From assembly GCF_016616235.1 (NCBI RefSeq), contig NZ_CP067100.1, positions 6,259,001 to 6,323,000 of the forward strand: a stretch of 64,000 bases of DNA, read 5' to 3'. Under the pieces are notes generated by a model that was given only the letters and a program-made list of their open reading frames with translations, did no database searches and had not been told where the DNA came from. The DNA comes from Bradyrhizobium diazoefficiens. GTDB taxonomy: Bacteria > Pseudomonadota > Alphaproteobacteria > Rhizobiales > Xanthobacteraceae. A program made the translations under genes and the position numbers. Below are positions 1 through 8,504 of this stretch, one piece after another; position 1 is the stretch's first letter, and each line of letters begins with the position of its first letter.

Positions 1-740
1 CCATGCTCACTCCGCGTCACCAGGATTGCTTCGACATCCGCCGAGCGCAGCGCCTCGAGCGAAGCTTTCGCGATATCGTCATCAGAGTGGATGGCTCGGC
101 GAGTCGCTTCGCTGAATTCCTTCTGGTTCGGGGTCAGCAACGTCGCTCCGCGATAAAGCGCCCAGTTGGCATTCTTCGGATCCACGATGACGCGCTTGCC
201 GAGCTTGCGAGCCTCATCGATGACGTGGCGGACGACGCGCGTCGTGAGCACGCCCTTGGCGTAGTCGGAAAGCAGCACGATGTCGGCTCGGGGGAGCGCG
301 GAGACTGCAGCCTCGATCAACTTCGTCTCGACTTCCTCGGACGCGGGAGCAGCGAGTTCCCAATCGGCCCGAAGCATGTGAGTCGAGAAATGCTCCGAGA
401 CGTATCGCGCCTTGCGCGTCGTTGGCCTATCCGGATCGACGACCAGCAATTGCTCGATCTGCTTCTCTCGCGCGAGCTCGGTCCTCAGGATCCTGCCTGT
501 GACGTCCTCGCCGATGAGGCTGACGAAAATACACTTCGCTCCGAGCGAGGTGATATTGCGCGCGACATTGCCGGCGCCGCCGACATTGATCTGGCTTCGC
601 CGGACCGCAAGCACGGGTGTGGGCGCCTCAGGCGACACGCGGGAGACCTCGCCATAGACGAATTCATCGAGCATCAGATCGCCGACGCATAGGATCGTCT
701 GACGGGGGATGGCGATCGTGATCGCATCAAAGTCGAACAT
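1..740 (-). CDS. hldE: HldE/RfaE, D-glycero-beta-D-manno-heptose-7-phosphate kinase domain (partial, runs off left edge)
   Basis: Reading leftward from the ATG at 738-740 gives an open frame of about 246 codons with no stop, so the gene continues beyond the window. The protein begins [12 protein letters not shown], followed by [24 protein letters not shown] and a GGAGNVARN glycine motif, then [10 protein letters not shown] and a [12 protein letters not shown] segment. This is the order of the PfkB-type kinase domain of bifunctional HldE, which phosphorylates heptose-7-phosphate before a C-terminal adenylyltransferase domain (not visible here) makes ADP-heptose. The gene faces away from gmhA, the isomerase of the same pathway. 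The long rightward frame over the same bases is its antisense shadow. The family assignment is strong; bifunctionality is not shown. Confidence 0.9.
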   Translation of the reverse strand, partial: MFDFDAITIAIPRQTILCVGDLMLDEFVYGEVSRVSPEAPTPVLAVRRSQINVGGAGNVARNITSLGAKCIFVSLIGEDVTGRILRTELAREKQIEQLLVVDPDRPTTRKARYVSEHFSTHMLRADWELAAPASEEVETKLIEAAVSALPRADIVLLSDYAKGVLTTRVVRHVIDEARKLGKRVIVDPKNANWALYRGATLLTPNQKEFSEATRRAIHSDDDIAKASLEALRSADVEAILVTRSEH

Positions 741-1375
741 GTGAAACCCTGTAGCCTGCGGTGAGTGATCGGAGAACCAAACAGCGTGACGAAATCATGA
801 CCCAAATGAACCGTGCGCGTGTGCCGGGCCCGTTCGAAGGAGCTAAGTGGTCGTTTCAACTGAAACAACGACATTCGTATGAAATGCCGATAACGAATCT
901 GAGCAGCAAACCAAGTCGTGATGATTGGCACGAGGTAGCGCGGCAAACCTGCTCATCACTGCTTCCTTTTATAGCAATCCGAGACTAAAAAGCGCTGAAG
1001 AAATCGGCTTCTTCGTCGAATCCGGGACCAACTTTGAGTACATCGCAAAGCAAAAGTCGGGCCTACATTTTGGGGTTATCTGAACGCGACGTACCGATCA
1101 CCCGGCGCTCTCGAAAATGGTCCATCGAAATGTCGCAATCGGCGCCAAACGAGGGCGCATGTGTGTCTATTCTCTCACAAACGACGACAAATCCAGCATT
1201 ACCTCGATCATTGCTTAATCGTAGAGAACGTTTGACCCTCTTGGAACGATCACGCTATAGAGGCCTCATGGCACCGTTCTTGTTCGATCAATGCCGTCGC
1301 CTTCGTTAATCATCGGGTGACTCGCAGGTCAGGCAGGTATCGGTCCGAACTTCAATCAACGACGGATGATGCGCA
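741..1375. other. Divergent intergenic region between hldE and gmhA
   Basis: About 635 bases without a convincing gene. The sequence is relatively A/T-rich and must hold the promoters of leftward hldE and rightward gmhA. The short open frames here have no start-site support or recognisable protein. A small inverted repeat, GTTTCA-ac-TGAAAC at 853-866, lies about 115 bases upstream of the hldE start and could be an operator. Confidence 0.5.
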
Positions 1376-1969
1376 TTGTCGCAAGATCGCATTGCACTCC
1401 ACTTTCAAAGCTCGTACGCCGGGATGTCCAAAGCGATCCAAAGTCCGGATCTGCTCGGCACTCTGCACGCCATCGCCAATGAGATTGCAGCCGCTCTGAA
1501 GCGGGGTAACAAGCTGCTGCTGGCCGGCAACGGAGGAAGTGCGGCCGACGCCCAGCACATCGCCGCGGAGATCGTCGGACGCTACAAACTCGAGCGCGTG
1601 GCTTGGGCAGCGCTCGCGCTGACGACGGATACGTCGGCCTTGACGGCGATCGCGAACGATTATGGCTACGAGGACGTGTTCGCGCGTCAGGTCCAAGGAC
1701 TGGGTCAACGCGGCGACGTGTTCGTCGGCCTCACGACGTCCGGCCGGTCTCCCAATATTCTCGCAGCGTTGAGGGTTGCGCGAGAGAAGGGCCTCGTGAC
1801 GGTGGGATTCACCGGCGCCAAGGGCGAGAGCATGCGCGCGTTCTGCGACCACATCCTGATCGCACCGACGGAGGACACGCCGGTCGTTCAGCAGATTCAT
1901 CTGATGTCGGCCCATGGAATCTGTGACCAGATCGAACACAAGCTCGTCAACGATCATGCGGCCGGTTAG
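1376..1969 (+). CDS. gmhA: GmhA, sedoheptulose-7-phosphate isomerase
   Basis: 197 residues if the TTG at 1376 is used. That is the first start after an in-frame TGA at 1367, and the resulting N-terminus matches the length of known GmhA; the next ATG is residue 17. The SIS-domain phosphosugar loop LLLAGNGGSAADAQH, the central LTTSGRSPNILAAL segment and a C-terminal QQIHLMSAHGICDQIE helix that would carry metal-binding histidine are all visible. The enzyme isomerises sedoheptulose-7-phosphate to D,D-heptose-7-phosphate, the first step toward ADP-heptose. The later steps are encoded by hldE at the left edge and gmhB at 22072. Confidence 0.93.
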   Translation: MSQDRIALHFQSSYAGMSKAIQSPDLLGTLHAIANEIAAALKRGNKLLLAGNGGSAADAQHIAAEIVGRYKLERVAWAALALTTDTSALTAIANDYGYEDVFARQVQGLGQRGDVFVGLTTSGRSPNILAALRVAREKGLVTVGFTGAKGESMRAFCDHILIAPTEDTPVVQQIHLMSAHGICDQIEHKLVNDHAAG

Positions 1970-2031
1970 CGGACTCACTCACGGACCGACGCCAGCCTGA
2001 GTCAGGAAATAGCCTTGCGGGCCTGCAAGCG

Positions 2032-2061
2032 ATCGTGCTCCGCGCCCGACGCGGGCACGAT
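2032..2061. terminator. Hairpin between convergent gmhA and GT9 genes
   Basis: ATCGTGC at 2032-2038 pairs with GCACGAT at 2055-2061, and an inner CGCG/CGCG pair closes the loop. It sits between two convergent genes, which fits a bidirectional terminator. There is no clear U-tract, so this is inference. Confidence 0.4.
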
Positions 2062-2090
2062 GATGACCGATCGCGGGTTTCCCCTGCGCG

Positions 2091-3215
2091 TCAGGCACTC
2101 TCTCTCAAATCCATCCTCTCGCGCAGGCAGGCAAGCACCTCCTCGACACTGAGTAAGTGCATGCATGACTCGAAATCCTCTGGGTACTCGAAACCGAGAT
2201 TGAGGAATGCAGTTTCGCCGCCCCTAGGGCTGATCGAGCACGCGCGCTTGCTAAGCGGTCCCCATCGCACTGGATTCGTCGGACCATGCAGCGCAACCAT
2301 CGGCAGGTCGAGCGCAGCGGCCAAATGCATGATTCCCGTGTTGACGCTAACGACGCAGGAGCTCGCCTCCAGAAGAGCGGCCGTCTCGTCGATCGAGTAC
2401 TTGCCGGCAACATTGATGGCGCGGCCCGGCGGCACATCGATGCCTGCAACCAGCTCTCTGGAGGTCTCTGCGTCTGCGGGACCGCCGGTGAACACGACGT
2501 CGAAGTCTTGCCGCACCAGGGCCTGCGCCAATATCTGCCAATGACCGATCGGCCACTCGCGCATCTCCTTCTTGAAGCCTGATGCCCAGGGATGGAAGAC
2601 GACGTATTGCCTGGACCACTCGCTGCGGATCTTGGATCGCGCCGCCTCCGAAGGCTGGATGCGCGGCCAGGAGGGACGCTCGGCTCCTACGACGCTAAGA
2701 AGATTCACGTAGTTCTCGAATTCGTGAATCTGATCGGAGTGCCTGACCGTGGCATCAAATGCGAAATGACGGTGTTGTCCGCGAGTCTCGAATCCGAGAG
2801 TGAATTTCGCGCCGGACAAGCGTGAGAGCAGCGCACCGATGCGAGGCCACGCCGTAAAATCGATCAGGATGTCCTGCTTCTGACTACGCAGCAGCCGAAC
2901 CGACCGCAGCGGATCGGATATCGGGAGGATGGTGAGCCGATCGCAAGGCGGCAGCAGGGGCGCTATGCCGCTATTGGCTCGCGAAGTGAACAGAGATATT
3001 GAAGCCTCCGGGAAGGCTTTTCTGAGAACCGGCACGGCCGGCCCGACGGAGAGTATCGTGTCGCCGATTGCGCCAAGGGCAATCAAGCCGACGTTCGATA
3101 CCCGCTGAGGCACCCTGCTCTTCGGCGTGACCAGAGACAGGGCTGCCACGGCTGGAATTCCGATATAACGATCCCACTTCCTAAGATCGGCTCTGCCCCG
3201 CTCCTGATGCTTCAT
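2091..3215 (-). CDS. Glycosyltransferase family 9 (heptosyltransferase-like)
   Basis: 374 residues. The N-terminal part contains VGLIALGAIGDTILSVGPAV, the GDxILxxP-type nucleotide-sugar loop of ADP-heptose:LPS heptosyltransferases. The second Rossmann half has VVFHPWASGF, VVFTGGPADAE, SSCVVSVNTGIMHLAAAL and LHGPTNPVRWGP, the classic GT9 sugar-nucleotide and phosphate contacts. The donor is most likely ADP-heptose, given gmhA next door, but some GT9 enzymes use other donors. The gene converges on gmhA, about 120 bases from its stop. The target could be LPS core or a repeat unit of the polysaccharide made by this region; the sequence does not decide. Confidence 0.85.
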   Translation of the reverse strand: MKHQERGRADLRKWDRYIGIPAVAALSLVTPKSRVPQRVSNVGLIALGAIGDTILSVGPAVPVLRKAFPEASISLFTSRANSGIAPLLPPCDRLTILPISDPLRSVRLLRSQKQDILIDFTAWPRIGALLSRLSGAKFTLGFETRGQHRHFAFDATVRHSDQIHEFENYVNLLSVVGAERPSWPRIQPSEAARSKIRSEWSRQYVVFHPWASGFKKEMREWPIGHWQILAQALVRQDFDVVFTGGPADAETSRELVAGIDVPPGRAINVAGKYSIDETAALLEASSCVVSVNTGIMHLAAALDLPMVALHGPTNPVRWGPLSKRACSISPRGGETAFLNLGFEYPEDFESCMHLLSVEEVLACLRERMDLRESA

Positions 3216-3348
3216 TTCTCTTAATCACTCTTGCCCGTTGGCCGCCACGGAGACTATTCCCGATAACGTTCGCCGCTACAATGCAGTGCAGCATTTAGGC
3301 TTAAAATTGACAGGTTGCACGGATTTACTGGGTACAGGAAGGCTCAAA

Positions 3349-3816
3349 TTGCATAGGTTCAAGTCAGTTCAATTTTCGCGCGCGGCTGGCAGAATAGGCC
3401 TGCTCACCGCCGCCCTAGCGGGTCTCATTCAGGCCGGCGCTGCGTCAGCCCAAACGGCGCAGCGCCCGGTGCTCGGAGCTCCCCCGATCGTGGGCGGTAC
3501 GGGAGGACTCGCGTTCCCTGACAAGGATGACAAGAACCGTTTTGGAACCTCGCCTAATCAGCACAAGACGGTCACGGGACAACCCTGCGTAGACATCCAT
3601 GGAATGCTCAGGCCGCAGATCGTTAATCCAAACATTACCGAGCACGTCTTGATCATCGCTAACAGTTGCAGTTACCCGATCAGCCTCAAGGCGTGCTATT
3701 ATCAGTCCACCACCTGCCTCAAGACGACGATTGCCGGCTATGGAAAACGTCAGCAGACGCTGGGATTTTCCGCCGACAAGGATTTTCGTTTCTCGTACAC
3801 CGAGGATTTCAATTAA
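3349..3816 (+). CDS. Secreted protein of unknown function (155 aa)
   Basis: I place the start at TTG 3349 because AGGAAGG at 3336-3342 stands 6 bases before it. Longer in-frame starts back to TTG 3238 lack such a site. The product then opens with a basic stretch, a hydrophobic core (IGLLTAALAGLIQAGAASA) and a signal-peptidase-like site before QTAQ. The mature part has five cysteines, including a CSYPISLKACYYQSTTC segment, and PQIVNPNITEHVLIIANS, which suggests a small disulphide-stabilised beta domain. It lies between a leftward GT9 gene and a binding-protein gene 16 bases downstream in the same direction. Not recognised. Confidence 0.7.
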   Translation: MHRFKSVQFSRAAGRIGLLTAALAGLIQAGAASAQTAQRPVLGAPPIVGGTGGLAFPDKDDKNRFGTSPNQHKTVTGQPCVDIHGMLRPQIVNPNITEHVLIIANSCSYPISLKACYYQSTTCLKTTIAGYGKRQQTLGFSADKDFRFSYTEDFN

Positions 3817-3832
3817 ACCGGCCTGATCTGCA

Positions 3833-4882
3833 ATGATCGTCCCACACGAGCCTCATCCCTTTGGAATGCTGCGCCATGTTCGTCTTTTTACCGTTTGCCT
3901 GGCTCCGTTCTTGCTGCATCCCCTGACCTCGACCGGCCTCTGCGCCGATGCCGAGGCGAGTCGCGTGGTCGTGGAGCTGGTCGCACCGCGAGATATCTCG
4001 CTAGCCGGAGCCTTGGTCGCATCCAAGGAAGGCTTCTTCGCCCAACAGAGACTTTCGGTCAGATTTTCTAATCCTCAGGAGCGCGACAGCAGTTCCGACG
4101 ATGACTCGACCGTTATCATTCGTCTGCAGAACGCCCGCGATTTCCTGATCGCTCGGGCGACAGGCACGCCTTTCGTTGCCATCGCAGGCAACTATCTCGA
4201 CAGTTCGGCGACATTCTTTTTTCGTCGCGATCGGAACATCCGCTCGGCGCAGGATCTTGCCGGCAAGTCGATCGGATACGATCTGAATTCGGATACAGGA
4301 CTGATCTTCGAATGGTTCCTCGCGAAGAACTCGGTAGCCAGGTCAACCATCGCCGAACGGGCGGCTAATCCCGGAGTGCTGGGATTGTTGGACAATTCCG
4401 TCGACGTCGTGCTCGGCCATTCCGGGCTCGACGACCTCGCGCTGGAGAAAGCCGGGATCGAGTATGACACCCTCGATCCTCGTGCCTACGGCGTTCATGC
4501 CCTGGGCACCGTTTACGTCACAAGCGAAGCCAACGTACGGCAAAAGCCGGAGACGTTGGTGCGTTTCCTGCGGGCTCTGATCGCGGGATGGGATTATGCC
4601 TACAACTATCCCGAGCAGGCCGTTGCACTACTGGCATTGCCCACGGACAGCGATGCCCAGCGCAATGCGCTGAAACGTGCCCTGCAGCAGCAACGAGAGT
4701 ACCAGAGACCAGGAGGCGTCCGCTTTGGCGAGGCGCTGCGCAGCCGCTGGAGCGATCTTTACAGCTTTATGTCACAACGCCGCTTGATCCGCACTCCGAT
4801 TGACTTGCCCAGGGCCACCGATACAAAACTATTAACTGAAGCCTATCGCGTCCGGCTCGGACCGACGAGCACGGCAGACTGA
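3833..4882 (+). CDS. NMT1/THI5-like periplasmic binding protein
   Basis: 349 residues from ATG 3833; an in-frame ATG at residue 12 gives a better signal peptide (MLRHVRLFTVCLAPFLLHP). The body follows the NMT1/SsuA-like solute-binding fold: DISLAGALVASKEGFFAQQRL near the N-terminus, IRSAQDLAGKSIGYD, then a lobe-two helix with EANVRQKPETLVRFLRALIAGWDY. Such proteins bind pyrimidine precursors, sulphonates or related compounds for ABC importers. No ABC ATPase or permease gene is nearby, so transport is not supported here. It may instead act as a ligand sensor or be an orphan of the polysaccharide region. Confidence 0.75.
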   Translation: MIVPHEPHPFGMLRHVRLFTVCLAPFLLHPLTSTGLCADAEASRVVVELVAPRDISLAGALVASKEGFFAQQRLSVRFSNPQERDSSSDDDSTVIIRLQNARDFLIARATGTPFVAIAGNYLDSSATFFFRRDRNIRSAQDLAGKSIGYDLNSDTGLIFEWFLAKNSVARSTIAERAANPGVLGLLDNSVDVVLGHSGLDDLALEKAGIEYDTLDPRAYGVHALGTVYVTSEANVRQKPETLVRFLRALIAGWDYAYNYPEQAVALLALPTDSDAQRNALKRALQQQREYQRPGGVRFGEALRSRWSDLYSFMSQRRLIRTPIDLPRATDTKLLTEAYRVRLGPTSTAD

Positions 4883-4905
4883 CAGTCGCAAGCCAGAGGT
4901 TTCGA

Positions 4906-5190
4906 ATGAAATTCCGTGTCGTCCTAGCCGCCGCCATGCTGATGACCCTTCAGACGGCCACCGCAGTCGCGGGCTGCTATTGCAATTGTGCCGAGGGACA
5001 GATGCAGCCCGTATGCACCAACTCCTATGACGTGGCGCCGATCTGTCCCGCGACCCCATGCACGCGGCCGTCGACTCCCCGGCTCAGCCCGCCGCCGCTC
5101 GCTGGTAGCCGCTCCTCCTGCCGTGAGGAGCAGGTTTGCGATGCATTTCAGCGATGCCAGTGGAAGGTTATGTGCAAAAATGACCGCTAA
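4906..5190 (+). CDS. Small secreted cysteine-rich protein (94 aa)
   Basis: Starts at ATG 4906 with AGAGG a few bases upstream. A signal peptide (MKFRVVLAAAMLMTLQTATAVA) precedes a mature segment with nine cysteines, including GCYCNCAEGQ, CPATPC and the C-terminal CREEQVCDAFQRCQWKVMC. A proline-rich stretch lies between the two cysteine groups. The start lies 23 bases after the stop of the binding-protein gene, so the three rightward genes from 3349 may be co-transcribed. No family recognised; the cysteine pattern points to an oxidised extracytoplasmic protein. Confidence 0.7.
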   Translation: MKFRVVLAAAMLMTLQTATAVAGCYCNCAEGQMQPVCTNSYDVAPICPATPCTRPSTPRLSPPPLAGSRSSCREEQVCDAFQRCQWKVMCKNDR

Positions 5191-5247
5191 CGGTCACGGT
5201 TCCCCAATGCCCAAGCAGATCGCCCCCTCGGCGCGCAATTGCTCGGG

Positions 5248-6012
5248 TCAATCGACCTGCCAGGGACGTAGTTCGGGCATTATGAGGCCGGGAATGTCGA
5301 CCTCGACGCCGGCCCGGCGCAGATCATTTCCCAACTGCCTCTTGTATTTTGGGCTGACGTTGGCCAGCGCGGCCAATAACTTGTCGTGAATGGGCCAGCC
5401 GGCGCCTATCAGATTCGCAGCCGAGGGCCGAATGAAGCCGGAATTGACGAGCGCAGCGAACTCCTTCACGACGCTCTCCTGTAGCGCCGAGGGGAACAAT
5501 GGATAAACGATCAGGGCATATTTGTTGCGGCGGAGCCCTACCCATCCTTCATACGGGCCTAGCTCGTAGGACTTCGACAAGTAGCCGACCAGTTCATCGC
5601 TGAATCCATGCTGCATCCCTTCGAGCCAGAACAACGCGAACCAAAGAAACGGGTCGGTCGGCGCGCAACTCAGGGATTTTCTGATAATAGCGTTCGCAGC
5701 GCCGGCGGCTCGTCTGACCTGCTCGGGATCGGAATTGTCGACCGCAATCTGGACCATTCGTCCCCGAATGATCGCAGCATTGTGCATCGCTCTCGGAAAG
5801 CAGCGCTTTGACTCCTCGAGCGCGTCGAGCAGCGGCACAGTGTCGTCGAGCAGCTCGGTCGCCAAATCGTCAGATCTAACAATGCGCGACGCGATCCCGT
5901 CGAGCGGCGCATAGGCCCAGAATTGAGGACCAAACTCGCCGGCCCACAGTAGCGCAATAGCGCCGATGCCCAGGAGGGGGAGCAGCGCCAGCCGGCTGAG
6001 AAGTCCCCTCAT
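5248..6012 (-). CDS. Membrane-anchored TPR-like protein of the polysaccharide cluster
   Basis: 254 residues with an N-terminal hydrophobic anchor (LLSRLALLPLLGIGAIALLWAG) and a largely helical body. The segment RKSLSCAPTDPFLWFALFWL looks like a single tetratricopeptide-type helix pair. The start is 6 bases after the stop of the tyrosine autokinase gene, so the two are translated from one message. The protein at 17817-18479 has the same layout and a matching SLAPYDAELWLALALLE core, so I regard them as paralogues. The function is unknown; its position suggests a helper in polymer assembly or export. Confidence 0.8.
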   Translation of the reverse strand: MRGLLSRLALLPLLGIGAIALLWAGEFGPQFWAYAPLDGIASRIVRSDDLATELLDDTVPLLDALEESKRCFPRAMHNAAIIRGRMVQIAVDNSDPEQVRRAAGAANAIIRKSLSCAPTDPFLWFALFWLEGMQHGFSDELVGYLSKSYELGPYEGWVGLRRNKYALIVYPLFPSALQESVVKEFAALVNSGFIRPSAANLIGAGWPIHDKLLAALANVSPKYKRQLGNDLRRAGVEVDIPGLIMPELRPWQVD

Positions 6013-6018
6013 CGACGA

Positions 6019-8418
6019 TCAGTCAACGTATCCGTACCGGTGGTAGTAGTTCTTATAGTAGTAATTGCCCCGGTTGGAATCGTACCGGTTCAGGACGTCC
6101 ACATCGGCCTTGTTCAGAACCGTACCAATGATCTGGTCGTGCAACATCGGCGCGTCCTTGAGCGAATTGACGATCGCATCGCGGTCCGTGCGTCCCCATT
6201 CAATGACGAGTACGTAGGCATCGATCAGCCGCGAGGTCGAACGAACATCGATTACCGGCGTCAAGGGCGACAGGTCGACGACAACCCAGTCGAACTTCTC
6301 ACGGAGCGCCTCCATGGTCTTGGCCATTGCGGAGGAGGACAGAAACTCGGACGACTGCGCAACCCGCGACGGAACGACAGTCGGCAGGAAGTAGAGCTGG
6401 GTCTCCGCATCTTTGAGAATCGCGGAATCGAGATCGACCCTGCCTAGCACGACATCGAGCAAGCCCTGTGTTGCTGTGGGCGCGAGCGATCGGGTCAGGG
6501 ATGGATTGCGAATATCGGCATCCACCAGCACGACCTTGTTACCAGCGAGCGCTAGAATCTGAGCGAAGGAGGCGCTGATCGTCGTTTTTCCCTCGTTGGG
6601 CAACGCCGAGGTGAAGCCTATCACCCTGGACTTGTGATCCATGAAGGCAATGTCGGCCGCGACCTTGATCGATCGCACCGCTTCCGTGAAACGGGAGAAC
6701 GGAGAATCCTGGACAAAGCGCATCACATCGTCGACGACCGTAAGGGCGCCTGATCCCGTCGCCGCGTTCGCGGAAGGTATGGCAGCCAAGCTACCCACGT
6801 CACCCCGCGCATCACGTTCTTTTTTGGTGCCGAGCAGCCAGCCGAAAGCGCGTTTGATGCGTCCGGCAAGGGACGCCCTGTTTCCTCTTCCATCGCCTCC
6901 GCCAATCCTCGGCGTCACAGCTAGGCAGCTGACGCCCAGCAAGGCTTCGGCATCATCGCGGGTGCGGACGACCTGGTCAAGCGCATCCCTGGTCCAGCCT
7001 ACTCCAAAGCCGAGCAAGGAGCCACCAACAATGGCCGCCAGGATAATGAGCATCGTCTTGGGATCGCTGGGCCGCAGCGGCGGCGACGCTTCCGTGATCA
7101 GACGTGCATCCGTCATCGGGAATGATTGCTGCTGGACCGACAGCATGTAGAGCTGGAGGAAGTTGTCGGCGAGCGCCCTCGCGCTCTGCGCATTGCTGTC
7201 GAGATCGTGCAATACGATCTGTGCTTGGCTCGTGTCGTTCGACTGGTCGATGGTCGACTTAAGACTGGCCTGCACGGACGCTTCGCGTGCGCGCGCGATC
7301 TCTAGGTCGCTCTTATAGGATTCGCCGATTCTGCGGAGCTCGTCGGTAATCGACTTGCGGATCTCCCGCATCTGGTTGCGGATATTGACCACCGCCAGAT
7401 GCTGGGGCCCGTAACGCTTCGACCAATCAGACTCACGGGCCGCGAGGTCGAGATATTGCTGGCGCAACCGCGTGATGACGTCGTTGCGCAACGAGTCCGT
7501 GACCGTGGCGATGTCCTTGAACAGATCGTTCACATCGCGGTTTTCGTCGTTGAGAATCGACGAGAGCCGATCGTAACGCGCCTGCGCTTCGGCAGTCTGC
7601 GCCCGCGCGATCGTCAGAGCGCTGTTGGTTTCGGCGAGCTGCTGTTCGGTGAGCAGCCGGCCACCGGTGTCGACGATGTTATTCTTGGCCTTGTAGTCCG
7701 CGACCGCGCGGTCGGCGGCGGAAGCCTGTGCGCGTAGCTCCTTCAGACGGTCCTGGAGCCAGCTAGCCGCCCGCTTCGACGCCTGATATTTCGCCTCGAG
7801 TGCATCAACGAAATAGGCCTCGGCGATCGCATTGGCGATATGAGCCGACAGCTCCGGATCTCGTGACTTGTAGGAGACCTCTATGACGTAGCTCAGCGCC
7901 TTGCGCTTGACGGAAAGATTTCTCTGGAGTTGCATCAGCACGATGCGCGTGAGGGACTGCTCGGAGAGCGGACTGCTTTCGAAAAACAGGCCAAAAACCG
8001 ACGATAACCAGCTCTTCTCGTTGCTGATAAACTCGGGATTGTGGATCAAGTCGAGATCCTTGATGACCGCGAGCCCGACCTTCTCCGATTTCAGAATTTC
8101 GACTTGGCTGTCGACAGTCGCCGAATCGAGCGGCGTGTCCACGCCGAGCGGCGACGACGAGGACTGCTGGTTCAAGACTTGCGTCTTGCGGCTGTCGATG
8201 ATCAGCGCCGCCGTGCTGGTATACTTCTTTTCCGCCGTCATGCAGTAGGCGCCAGCGAGGCCGACACACACGATGACCGTCAACACGATGAAGGGCAGCT
8301 GCCGCCGGATAAGTGCTCTCAGGGCCAGCAGCGAGTCCTGCGACGTTGCCGACGCCCGCTGCGGCTGCTCCGGTGCACTTGGAGGAGATCGAAGCGCTTT
8401 TGGGTCAACTTGAAGCAT
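6019..8418 (-). CDS. Polysaccharide co-polymerase / BY-type tyrosine autokinase (Wzc/ExoP-like)
   Basis: 799 residues. Two membrane segments (about 41-61 and 456-474) bracket a Wzz-type periplasmic domain with long coiled-coil stretches (200-400). The cytoplasmic kinase has Walker A ALPNEGKTT (about 605-613), Walker A' VLVDADIR (630-637) and Walker B VVVDL (712-716). The C-terminus is a tyrosine cluster: Y779, Y786-788, Y791, Y792, Y795, Y797. In this family autophosphorylation of the tail controls chain length and export by the Wza-type channel, here encoded at 10721-11911. It is followed closely by the TPR-like gene at 5248. Confidence 0.95.
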   Translation of the reverse strand: MLQVDPKALRSPPSAPEQPQRASATSQDSLLALRALIRRQLPFIVLTVIVCVGLAGAYCMTAEKKYTSTAALIIDSRKTQVLNQQSSSSPLGVDTPLDSATVDSQVEILKSEKVGLAVIKDLDLIHNPEFISNEKSWLSSVFGLFFESSPLSEQSLTRIVLMQLQRNLSVKRKALSYVIEVSYKSRDPELSAHIANAIAEAYFVDALEAKYQASKRAASWLQDRLKELRAQASAADRAVADYKAKNNIVDTGGRLLTEQQLAETNSALTIARAQTAEAQARYDRLSSILNDENRDVNDLFKDIATVTDSLRNDVITRLRQQYLDLAARESDWSKRYGPQHLAVVNIRNQMREIRKSITDELRRIGESYKSDLEIARAREASVQASLKSTIDQSNDTSQAQIVLHDLDSNAQSARALADNFLQLYMLSVQQQSFPMTDARLITEASPPLRPSDPKTMLIILAAIVGGSLLGFGVGWTRDALDQVVRTRDDAEALLGVSCLAVTPRIGGGDGRGNRASLAGRIKRAFGWLLGTKKERDARGDVGSLAAIPSANAATGSGALTVVDDVMRFVQDSPFSRFTEAVRSIKVAADIAFMDHKSRVIGFTSALPNEGKTTISASFAQILALAGNKVVLVDADIRNPSLTRSLAPTATQGLLDVVLGRVDLDSAILKDAETQLYFLPTVVPSRVAQSSEFLSSSAMAKTMEALREKFDWVVVDLSPLTPVIDVRSTSRLIDAYVLVIEWGRTDRDAIVNSLKDAPMLHDQIIGTVLNKADVDVLNRYDSNRGNYYYKNYYHRYGYVD

Positions 8419-8445
8419 GAACCGTCCTATTCATAGGCCCAACAC

Positions 8446-8473
8446 CGATAAGCCGACTCTCGCCGGCTTATCG
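8446..8473. terminator. Hairpin between secreted-protein gene and autokinase gene
   Basis: CGATAAGCCG (8446-8455) is perfectly complementary to CGGCTTATCG (8464-8473) with an 8-base loop. It lies in the 86-base gap between two leftward genes. No T-run follows on the minus strand, so it may be an attenuator or processing site rather than a full terminator. Confidence 0.45.
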
Positions 8474-8504
8474 TTCGAGGTGCTTCGAGAGATCGATCAG
8501 GTGA

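Noticed and set aside
3..692. Long rightward frame at the left edge
   Set aside because: It is antisense to hldE, whose leftward frame has clear kinase motifs; the rightward translation is rich in Arg/Asp without any domain.
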